From: Stenopsyche tienmushanensis
Lineage: Eukaryota > Arthropoda > Insecta > Trichoptera > Stenopsychidae
NCBI GenBank assembly: GCA_008973525.1
Contig: WACJ01000114.1
Coordinates: 372,001-436,000 of the forward strand
Direction: 5' to 3'
DNA: 64,000 bases
A program made the position numbers and the translations under genes. Under the pieces are notes generated by a model. That model made no database searches, had not been told where the DNA came from, and saw only the letters and a list, made by a program, of their open reading frames with translations. Below, piece after piece: positions 37,501-49,500 of this stretch (position 1 is the first letter of the stretch; each line of letters starts with the position of its first letter).

Positions 37501-40500
37501 ATCTCTAAATGAACTCGACGGATTTGACAATTGAAATAGCACATTAAGAAGGGAAACCGGTTTAGTATGTAGAATTTACAGTGTTTTTCGTATATTTTTT
37601 TTAACAGGGAAAGAATAAGTAGATATTAAAATAAAAATATAAAAAAATAAGGCAGTAATAATAGGTATAAAATACCTAGCGGTTAAATAGCTATTTCAGC
37701 ACCATATAGCAACGTTTCTTCTTCTTCTTCATATGCATAATTTTGAGCTTGCATCTCCTCTTTTCGAGCTTTTCGAACTTCTTTGGTCTGCGTCTATTTT
37801 ATCGGTTGATCCATTTGCCATGCATAATTAAAAACCTGCGATCCAATTACTACTTTCAGCTCGTTCATTATCATTACAAGTGCTGAAATCCCTTCATTGA
37901 TTAAATCAAAAGCCGTAACCTCGATTACTTTTAGATCAGAATGTAGGTGCTTAGAAGTCAATCAATGACGATCGAGTTGAAACATTCGTTTGCATTCTGC
38001 GTGTGATCATCTAAACATCTTTCGATACATTTTCATGCATTGAAAAATATTATTCTCGAAGGTAAGGTGCAATAGAGAAAGGTTCCTTCAGGGTCCGTTC
38101 CTCTGGATAGTTGCCGTGTTGTGGAAAACTTTGGTCTGTGATATCCTGTTTTTCTTAAGGATACGATGACATTTTAACTTTGACTAGCTTTCAATAAACA
38201 CAAGGAAGGCTCTGTCGAAACGATACCAATGCTTCTAGTACCTTCTATCTAAGACCTCGGTTCTAAGAATTTACAAATAAGAAAGTCTGTCAACATCTCC
38301 CTCTTCTTTTAATTTCATTCTTCTTCCCGTAGTACAGTTATTTGGAGCCAGGTAATGAATAAAAATCCACTAAGCGATCATTTCGTACTACCTGTCGCGT
38401 TCATTTTAGTGCTTATAACATCGAAACGAATCGGAATTTCGTTATGAAACTGAAAACATAATCTTGGATATTTTTTGAACCGTCTACACTGGTTTTCCCC
38501 CTTAAATATGGATGTTTTAAAATTCAGGATTGATTCAAGGCTGAAATAATACCCCCCCCCGTCTTTGATGTGCTTCATAATGAATCCGAAGATAAAGAAC
38601 GTTCGTTCAATGGGATGGGAATAGACACGACCTTCAAACGATGAATAGAACGACTCGACAAAAACCCTCTGCTCCATTATACAAACCGAATGTATCTTTC
38701 AAAGCATCTCTTTTTTGTGCACATCCTCAAATAATATCCGTATTATTACTTAGACAAAGAGGCGATCTAAAATGCTAGTGCAAATCTCAATTACGCTGTC
38801 ATTCAAAATTATGCTTATCAATCTCGAAATGAATTCATCCGTTGAGACGCATAGAATTTAATTCGTTATTTCAAAAGAGTATTCTTCTTTGAATTATCAA
38901 TAGATCTCATTTGACATTCGCCTTGATTGCATTTTAGAGAGACTGAGTTGGAAAATATATTTAATGTAATGTCACATCGCACTTCCGCACATTTTCGATG
39001 AAAATAATCGTCAACCGAAAGATTGTGCTCAACTTGCATATTACGAAACGATTTTATTGGGAAAATTATATTAATACATTTTTTTACGTAATTGCCAAAA
39101 TAGTTCAGAATAAAGTCACGATCAGTATCTCGAGCGCCATAATTATCGTCCCATTCGTAATCGAAATCATGTTATTACAATAGAAAGGATAGAGTCCGTT
39201 AAATTGCCGAAATAATAAAAAAATAGACCGTTAATGGAACGTTAAGAATGGAACCACTTTTTTCTCGTAATGGGGCACGATTTTCATGTTTATTTTAATT
39301 GCTTTAAGAGAGGGGAGGTCAAACATTTTTGGATTGTAAAAAGACCCACATTGTGTGAAAATAAATACACAAAACAATGTTAATTAATTCCATGTATATA
39401 ATAACATGTAGAAATCCCAAACGAATATTCGATATTCGAATATAATTGCCCTTCTTTCAATATTGGTAAATATTTATAAAATTAATCGGATATTATTCAT
39501 TTTTTTGCTAAGTAATTCGTAAAATTCGTAATAAATCCCAAGTAAATATACTTATTTCAAATCTTGGATGCATTTTTCTTATCAAACTAGGAAACATCGG
39601 AGACTCGGGGAGAAACTGTCGTGTCAATTTCTTCTACTTATTTTTGTATCATTACTTACTTACTTATTTCTTCTAATTATTTATGCCCTTTTCGAATTAT
39701 TCTTTCACAAATCGTTCCTTCTCCGAATGCTCAGTTAATATTTCCACCTGATTTTACTGCATTGTGCCCCAATTTGAACTCATACAAAAAGCTAGCGTTT
39801 TTTTGTTGATGTCATTCTTTTGAAATTCATTGAAAACAATAGATGGTCGACTGTTTAAAGAAATCTGGAAAAAATCGGGAAGGTGTGGATACAAGGAAGA
39901 TGGATGCCGCAAGAGCTAAACGAAGAGAATCTGAACGACCACATTACCATCATTCACTCAGGATATCATTTTTTTACTGGCATGTCCAGTCCAGTACTGA
40001 CCAAGTGTTGGTATAGTGGCTTAGATCCTGGACTCTTATTGCAAAGGTTCGGGTTCAAATCCAGATTGTGGAAAAAAATTTCACCGTACCAACAAATTTG
40101 GGAGATCGGAAATATTAATATTTCTGATCGATCGTCTCGATCCAGATTTACCCTGATTTCCTGGATTAGAAAAAGTAAATTCTGAGGCGATTAATAAAGT
40201 CATTCAGGGACGCCCATGAGTAGGGAATCCAATCCCGGGATCCCGGGCAGTTTTAGGTACTTAAAAATCCCGGGATTAGAAAACGTAATCCCGAAAATCC
40301 CGGGATTGAAATTTTTATCTAACAGAAATCGTACACCTCACCAACACGATGAAGGCTACTAAGCCGAGACATTCCCGACGAAATCTAGACGCTTGGAAAC
40401 AGTGGCGTAATTACTAATTGGCGAACTTAGGCGACGCATAGGGGCAGTGACTGTTTAATCTATGTATACATATATAGCGTACATGTATGTTTTTCAAATT

Positions 40501-43500
40501 TTTATAGTAACCTTTCCCTACCGGTGATGTATTTACTACACCTCGACGAATAATGGGAATATCGATATGAAATATAATAGATACGGGGTTCAGAATTTTT
40601 GTGTTCCTCTGTAATATAATTACAAAGAACATCAAAGTATTATAGTATATAGGTATTCATCTGCAGCGATGGAAATAAATAATTTGTCGGGAAATTGGGA
40701 ATTTTGCAATTTTTCGTCCGTGTCTCAGCAGAAAAGAATTTTATCAGTCACATTAATTGTGTTATACGAAAATGAGGGCTCACGCAGTCATCAATTCGAA
40801 CTAGCATTTAAATATCTGATGACGATACCTCTAACGAGTGTGGAAGCTGAGCGTGCATTTTCAGCAGCAAGTTGTCTGACTTCCAAAATCAGATCCATAC
40901 TAAATGACGAAACACTAATGTTTAATGTTAATGTTACTTCGGGCATATTTTCAAAATAATATTTGAATTTTTTAGTGTTATATTTATCTATTTTTGAATT
41001 GTATTTTTATCTTTTCTTAAATAAATAAAATTCTTTGGCCTTCAAGTGATTTTTTTATATTGAACAAATGGACTGATTAGTAATTTTTGATCAAATTCAT
41101 CAAGGTAATTTCTTAAAATATTGAAAATCTCAATCCCGGGATCCCGGGACTGGTCCCGGGATTGTCTAATGAAATCCCGGGATCGAAATTTTGGCTCGGG
41201 ATTGGATTCCCTACCCATGAGTGAGTAATTGAATTTTGCAATAATAATTAAATTATCATTTATATATAATGATAATTTCGCTACTCACTCATAGATTCTC
41301 TCCTCTCCTATCTTTCCAAATAATCCTATCCTTACTTTACCACGTGTGGAAGGCAACGGGAAACCACCACATTAAATCCTTTCCCAAGTAAGATCTCATA
41401 TGGAGATCCCCTATATCCGACATCGGATATGACACATCAAAGATTCATGCTTTGATGGACGTCATAAGGACTTAAAAAAAATGTCCAGTGTCCATAATAT
41501 GTGGACGAGAAGTCCCGAAGGAAAACCTGGTAACGCATTGATAATAACAACCAAAAAAAAGTGATTAAAAAGCCAACAGTTGTTTAAAATTACATAAAAA
41601 AATATGTGAGGAGTAGACACTGCCGATCAACTGGCAACGTCATATTGTTTTAGGCGTAAGTTATTAAAATGTTGGAGGAAACTTGTTTTGGGGGTTAAAA
41701 TCCTCAATTATGAATGCATACATTATATGAGAGAAAATGGAACGAAAGCCCCAGAGTCATATAAAATTTCACCAAATGTTGATGCAAATCATCGGGAATT
41801 TTTGTGCAGCCAAAAAGACAGATCCCGGGCGTAGATCGACGACCGATGACAAGGAATAATTGAAAAGAAATCCCCATTATATATATGATTCTACAAACTA
41901 CAAGGATTGTATGGTGTGTTCGCATCGTAATATTCCAGAAAAAATAAGACGGACATCGTTATATTGCGATACGTGCGAGAAAAAGCCCGGCCTCCACCCT
42001 GGAGATTGTTTTAATTTTAGGAATTAATTTTTGCAAATTAGTATTAGATATATCCACAAACATCATTCGTACTAAATACATATTTTTATTTATGAATAAT
42101 ATGAATGAGGGCTCATAAAATAGAGAAGTTTGAGTGATTTCAAGAAACTGGTCCATTTATGATTTTACAACAACGGTCGTCGTTTCTTTCAAGTCTTGAT
42201 TGAGATGCTATAAATATAACAATAACGACGCTTGCGCAATCCCAAAAAAAAGTTATATGACATAAATTTCAACATGATTTTAATTATTATAAAAATAGTT
42301 AGCACTCTTAGACGTTATGCAATGATATTCCGGAGCAAGATGACATCATATCAGCGAGCGCTGTGGCAAACAGGGTAGAAAAAATAAACCCCCTGGGCGA
42401 TCGTATTTATGAATATGATTATTAAATATCAACTGCCCGTGCCGGAGTAATTGTATCCTGTTTTTTTTTCTCTTCTAATTTATATAATGTAATCTAAAAT
42501 ACGAGTGTGTCGCATGTTGTGTAATTGACGCTTTCGGTGGTGACGGGCGTAAAGATTTTAAGAGATGCAAGGATAGATACGATTGACCATCGATAAGGTT
42601 CTAACGGAAGACATTTTCTTACGTTTGACATTAAAAATGTGTCATTAAAATGCAAATTTATCAACTGATCAACTCCACTAAATCGGCTGTCCTTGCTATG
42701 AATTCTTGAATCGAAGCAAATTATTCAGGATCATAGTTTAAAAACACGTAAGGGTTTCAATTGATAAACTCGTTTAGGTTACGCAATTCTCTTCCTAAAA
42801 TGTTTCCGGTTGTTAAATTATACATTGCAGCAAAAACATTTAATACGATTTAGAATAGTAGAAACTGATTAGTCAGATGGAACGAAAGACAGTATTTTGA
42901 TTGCTTCATTTCATAACAAAGTCAACAAGTAATCACTAATCAATCTAATATCATTTATTTATACAGTTCCATGCAGATGAATATGAATATGTTGCAAATC
43001 TACAAAATTACAAACTCATAGCTTAATAAGCCCGGGTATGACCCTTAATTTGACAAAAAAGATCTATTCATATTGTTTTAATTTCTCATTAGATCAATAG
43101 CATACCATTCCATAATTGTACCCGCATTATTGACCATGCCGTTAATGCATTATATTGTAAAAAAAATGCAGCAGTCATTTGCAAATCAATCATACTGACA
43201 CACTTTATATGAAATCAATAACTAAAAAAAATGATTACAACTTATAATATGTACGTGCGACGATACAGATCAATCACATACACAAATGTATTTTTTTTTT
43301 ATAAATTGCAAAATTGTGAGCACAAGAAAAGCGTATTTCTATGGGTGTTTAACCTTTCTAAAATTCCTTTGTAATTTTTACGATATTAAATGCTTAAAGG
43401 CAATCCAATAATGCAAAGAGACCCCAAGAAAGTAGCGTGCGATCATTTTAAGATTTATATTACTATTACAAATTGGATGATTATATCTCTAAATAAGTAC

Positions 43501-46500
43501 TAAATCATACGAATACATGAAAGCTGTTTGACCCAATCTTTGATGAATATATTGTTTAAAAATTAGTTTGGAATGCATAACTGGATTATAAAGTTCAAGA
43601 TGTACAACAGAACAATGATATTTTTTTATCAACTAAGATTGATCGAGAAATGTTGTCCGTTTATTGTTTGTGTTTTAACAGAAACATCCGGAAAATGTTA
43701 AAACTGCAAGTAAAACCTTTGATTGTTATACCAATTGACGTTACACATGCGCCAGGATCTTTATTTCATCGACTTAACTCGTTCATCGCTGCGTCCACCA
43801 GATATGCGCGACGGACGTTCCCCCGAGAAGACCCCGTCGCGTCATTTTGGTGAACATTTTTTTCCATCGCTTAAATACGATTTAACAAGTTCTTTTCTTA
43901 CAAGTTCAAGACCAAGTGTTGGTATAGTGGCTTAGATCCTGGACTCGTATTGTAAAGGTTCGGGCTCAAATCCAGATTGTAGAAAAAAATTTCACCGTAC
44001 TAATAAATTTGGAAAATGAGAAATATTAATATTTCTGACTGATCGTCTTGAACCAGATTTGAAAAAGTAAATGCTTAGGCGATTAATAAAAAATCGTGCA
44101 GAGACGCCCATTAGTGAGTGATTGAAATTGCAATAATAATTAAATTATCATTTATATATGATTTACCACGTGTGGAAGGCAACGGGAAACCACCACATTA
44201 AATCCTTTCCCTAGTAAGATCTCCTATAGAGATACCCTATATCCGACATCGGATATGACTCTCATTTTTTTGTAATAAAGAGTACAATTCCGTTTAATTG
44301 ATTTATTTTCCGGATTTTATGAATTTCTAATCCGTGAAATGCGTTTTTCGCTTTCTTCTTTTCATTGTTTTAAGCATAACATTTTCCGACCACAGCCATT
44401 CGCTTGCTAGAAGTTCTCGTATTTTTTTGATTTGAGTATATAAAAAATACCGATATCAACCGAAAGAGTATTCTGGGGTAAATGCAATGAAATCTTAAAC
44501 AGTTTCCGAAAAGCAAATCCAGCGTCTCACTGTTACGTATTTCTATAACGATTTACAAATGTTAACTTTACGAACGTTTTTCTATAATACCTTCCAGACG
44601 TCAACTGTTCTCCATCATCGAGATCGACCTCGAAACTTACAACTTCTACCCTTGTCTGTTCGTACTTGCTTATCTTCACTTTGTTTTCATTCGTTTGGCT
44701 AATGACAAAATAATTGGTGAAGCTTATCGATCTAAAATAAATAACACCTGAGTGAGTGAAATGTGCTACATGTCGCATTCTGGTCGTCCGTGTTAATCCC
44801 GTGCCTTATATTAAACACAACACTATTCCTTCAGTTTACGCTTCGACTATCGAATTTAGACCCCGTGAGAAACAACGCTGATTCAGGCTGGGCGACGAGA
44901 GTGTTAAAGAGTCCTCAACCAAACCAAATGTAATTTTAATTCAATATTCAATATTTTTTTAACAACGAATGACGTTTCTAAATGGCATTTAAAAATAATC
45001 AAACGCAAAATTACGTAAAACAAAAAACCGATTTAACTCGAAATAAATATTTAAAAAAATACAATCCCATTTAGTTACCATTTGCAATTCAAAAATATGC
45101 TCTAAAAGCTATCAACAAAAATATGACATAATTAGAAGAAGGAGAAATTAGATTAGTTCTCCAATGAATATTGAATAAGAATGAATAAGTGAATAATATT
45201 TGCATAAAGATTGATAGATAGACAGTGATAAGAATATTCATGCATCTCTTTTAAAGGTCACATCTTAACATATGTCGTTAAAATTGGTTTAATCAAGAAA
45301 TTGATGTTTTCTTCTGAATGTGTCGTAATCCTTATGGTTCTTTATTTAATTAGTCAGTTTTCAATTGATAGTCAGAGTATGAGGGTGATTCAAATATAAT
45401 CCGAATTTTTGCTGTGCAAATTTATTAGTGATATATATGATAAAAATGGAGTATCTTATTTTTCTTCATAGTTCCCTTTGTTAGAAAAAATAGAAGAATC
45501 CTATACAAGTATGTATTAGGTTGTCCCATAAGTTTCTTTCACAAATGAACACAGATTTAATCATAGCCATGGTTGAAGAAAATCCGCGATATACTGTTGG
45601 CGAAATATATATATATATAGGTTATATCAATCGTTCAGATGCGATCTTCTTCTTCAACGACATAATAGCCAATCTTTTTTGAAGAGACTTGTCACTGGAG
45701 ATGAAAGTTGGATACTCTATGGGAATATCCAACATAAATGATCTCAGACCAAGGGTACAGAAGCTTTAACTGTAGCTTAACCTGTACTACATCCAAAAAA
45801 AGTTTTGCTATGCATTTGGTGGGACTGGAAGGGGGTAGTTTATTATGAGCCACTTCAGCAAGGTGAAACGATCAATTCAACAATATATTGTTTCCAACTA
45901 GACAATCTAAAGGATGCAATTGCCAGAAAACGGCCAGAATTAGCGAACAGACGAGGCGTTGTTTTTCATCACGATAACGCCAGGCCTCATGTGTCTTTGC
46001 TCGTCAGAAATAAATTATCATTTGACTGGGATGTTTTACCTCATCCTCCACAATCTCCGGATATTGCCCCTTCAGATTATTATTTATATCTTTCATTGAA
46101 AAATTCTTTACGTGGTAAAATTTTTAATTCAAAAAATGATATAAAAATGTACCTTGATAAATATTTTGCCAACAAACTTGGGAAATTTTTGCAAGAAGGC
46201 AACTTATGGGACACCCTAATACATACTTTTGATGTTGGAATATTCAAATAATGAAGTCAATTCTTGATTATTATCTCGAGTGATGTACAATCTATGATGC
46301 ATATCCAGAAAGTAAGTGTACTGTGATAATAACGGGCTGCGGTTTTTTGTTTTTTAAGAGTTGGCCATACTGAGTGATGAAAGGCGGTCTCCTGATAAAA
46401 CGAGCATAACAAGAATACGGTAGGACGTAAATTCACGTTGTAGTATCCAGTTGCGTGAAAGATGTCGGTAAGAAGAAGATGAAGATTTTCTGAACTCTAT

Positions 46501-49500
46501 TATGTCTGGAGATAAAAAGTGGGTGGCTCATTACACGTCTAAGTCAAAAAGGCAGTTATCATAGTGGTGTCCATTTCGATGAGCAGGTACAGAAAGAGGG
46601 TCTGAACTGGAGGAAGGAGCTGGCGGGTGTTCTTCTAGGAGAGCATAAAGAAGCTTGTGTTACGACTCACCAGATGCATTGAACGGGATGGTGATTATAT
46701 TGAAAAATAATTAACAAGTGTATCAATATCCTGTATTTTTTTTCAAATACATTTTCAAAAATTTAGTACACTTACTATCGGGATATGCTTCGTATTCAGC
46801 CTCAGAGTTAAATTCGAGGATGCTCTTAATAAACCCTGGCCGCGGATTGTATATTAATTGCGGACGGAAACAAGTCTGGATGATATAATTAGCAAATTTT
46901 AGGAAGTTTTTGAATAGGCAAAGTACGAGCCCGTGTCTGCAATAATAATGAGCGAGTATCGAAACTGGATTGAGGCTGTGAACGATATATGTTGAGGTGT
47001 ACTCGAGACGTGAGTTGCATAATAACCGGTACGGACACCATGGAATTTACTTTCATTGCATTTTACCGTTTCGAACCCATTTTTTAATAAGTATGAAATG
47101 GTCATTCATGCCTCAACCGACAATTATCATGTCCGCTGTAAACAAATCTCGTTTCTCTAAGCGCGCGCCGACCGATCGCAGCTTTTGCATAACACCTCTC
47201 CTAAGGATCAGTCTATCTGATATGCTAATAAGCCTTGTCGTCATAAAGCTTCTTACTCTAAATGCAGATGATTGGCAAGTGTTATCATAAATGCATGATC
47301 GTATAATGTGTCATTGAAGATTTAGAACCCATTCACGCATAAGAATATCGAGTGAAATCAATTTTAATTGATGAAAATTTATCTCGAAATATGAAGAAGT
47401 ATAATATATAATTTAATAAGTTTTTGTAGGAAGATAGAAATATGATATCGTTTTCATTCTGGTGATTAGAAATTCAAGTGTATTGGAAAAAAAATATACA
47501 TATTTGTAAGACAAAATCAACACGAGCTCCAGAGGTGTCGTCATCCCCTGAGTGATTATGAGTAATCATCTTCAGTAATCTGCATGTAATTTTAAAATTT
47601 GTATATATATATATTATATATTTCATTTTGACATCAGCTGTTAGCCAAAATTTTAGACCAAATTTGGGTTTCGTCTATAGATGTTCTACATATTTCTTTC
47701 GATCTCTTAAAATTAATGATTCCTTGGCTTTGGAACAATTTTCGATGACAGCTATCAATGTGGCCGCGTATCATTGAATAAGTCCAGTTACAAGACAGAT
47801 AACATATGTATAATAAAATGTTGTGAGAAATAAGCAATTGGCCCGTTTCTCACGTAATATTACAACCGGTTAGATCAAACCGCAAGACGGTTCATTGTTA
47901 CCTGCCAACAGCTACTTACGGCGTATCGATATCTTAGATCAAAAACTTGGAAGATATTTTCTAATCTATCATCTGGTACAAAAATAAAAGGTTAATAATA
48001 TTATTTGTATTATAAAAAAAATAATTTGAAAATAATACTTGAAATATCATCAAACATTTTCTGGATGGATGGGCTGAACGGGCGTCAGACAAAAATAATT
48101 TCTTCTCTAGGTAACTTTTTATTCAACACGAGGGAGAGAGAGATCTGGCTGCGTGAAGGACATTGTTCCGCAGCCAAGGCCAACCAACGACTCTTTTCTA
48201 CTCCCGTATTCCGCGCATCACCACCCAAAGGTCGATCGGTCAGTAATTTCAGGTACAATGTTCCCGCAGCAATCGATTGTATACATCATTAACCCAATTT
48301 TATCGACTAATAATGATATGTGAATAATATAATGAATCGATTTCAAATGTATTATTTGTGTTTACTTGAAAAAATCACCTAATATTGTGTGCTATCGACA
48401 GTGTTTATTTTTTTATGTACAAGCTTCATGCACGCTGCGACGCTCCTGACAGATAATGCTATAATAGACACGTGCAAATATAGCATCTAAGTTTTTAATA
48501 AAAAAATTAAATTAGCTCACTACCCAAAGGGTTACACAACCTTGATACACAATGATTTTATCAATAAAACAGACAGCTTTACTTATTGCTATTTCTACGT
48601 ATTTACTTAATTCTCGGGGTTGATAATTAGATGTTTCATTAAGTTCATCATTTTCTATTCGAGGAAATATTACAAATTCCTCATTGATCAGATGAATCGG
48701 AAACAGCAACATCTTTGACTCTTTGAAAAATATCTTTTGCAAAATTAATTGCATTGATTTTGGTATTTTAAAAGTACTGAAATAACGAACAAAATTCGAT
48801 TAATCCTGGTGCAATATTTTTCGCTTGTTATTTTAAATATTGGCAGTATTGATGTGTTCCTAATTACATGGAGTAAAATCGCTAATAAAGGTGAATATTT
48901 TTGTATTGAATTAGAGTGTAGCTTATTCAAGCTCACCACTCTCACCGTGATTACCAAAAATGATGTTTTTAAACGATTCAGTAGCAAAAGACGCTAATAA
49001 AACAGTTGGTCAGTGTAACCGCTGCTAATCTGGACATTGAGCCAAATTTTCATTTTTTTAATAGCGATTCGATTCGATTTTTCACACCAACTATGCATCG
49101 GCGATATCAATAAAAATGTGTATTAGCGACAAGTCTCACAGATTCGCATTATAGAAAGTCATCAATATAATGAATTATTTAATATGAAAGTGAAAGCCGG
49201 CGAGCGTTTACGGTGAGGATATCTCTAACTCTTGGACTATTTTAAGGAATTTTATGGAAGAGGACGTGATGTTAAATATTTAGCCCCAGGTGCGGAATTA
49301 TCCAGTTGCGGCACAGTAAAAACGGTTGTTAAGTTGTTGCGGAGAAAGCAGAATATTGCAATCAATAAACCGTGCAATTTCCTCTTTATTGCTGTCAATA
49401 AAATTTTGCAATAAGTCGACATGTTTATTATCCGTTAACCTTTCAAGTGTATCATTTGAGTGCTTTTTTAAAATGATTAGATATTTGATGAAGGTCAGAG

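Larger units (their letters stand above)
39960..42010 (+). mobile_element. piggyBac transposase C-terminal remnant, split by a SINE
   Basis: Right part (41490-42010) reads with few breaks as [20 protein letters not shown], then [20 protein letters not shown], then a Cys-rich tail [12 protein letters not shown]...[17 protein letters not shown]. The GVDTADQ motif and CxxC...CxxC...C tail (RING-like) are piggyBac hallmarks. Left of the SINE, 39966-39990 reads in the same frame (FFTGMSS) and joins SVHNMW across the 9-bp target duplication. Stops are present, so it is dead. The 5' half is not found. Confidence 0.8.

Noticed and set aside
38378..38677. Minus-strand 99-aa ORF ([12 protein letters not shown]...)
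   Set aside because: No recognisable domain; its second half crosses the right end of a TTAA transposon (38501), so it is not one coding unit.
40000..40075. tRNA gene
   Set aside because: A/B-box-like motifs are present but there is no cloverleaf with a proper acceptor stem; the segment is the head of a repeated SINE.
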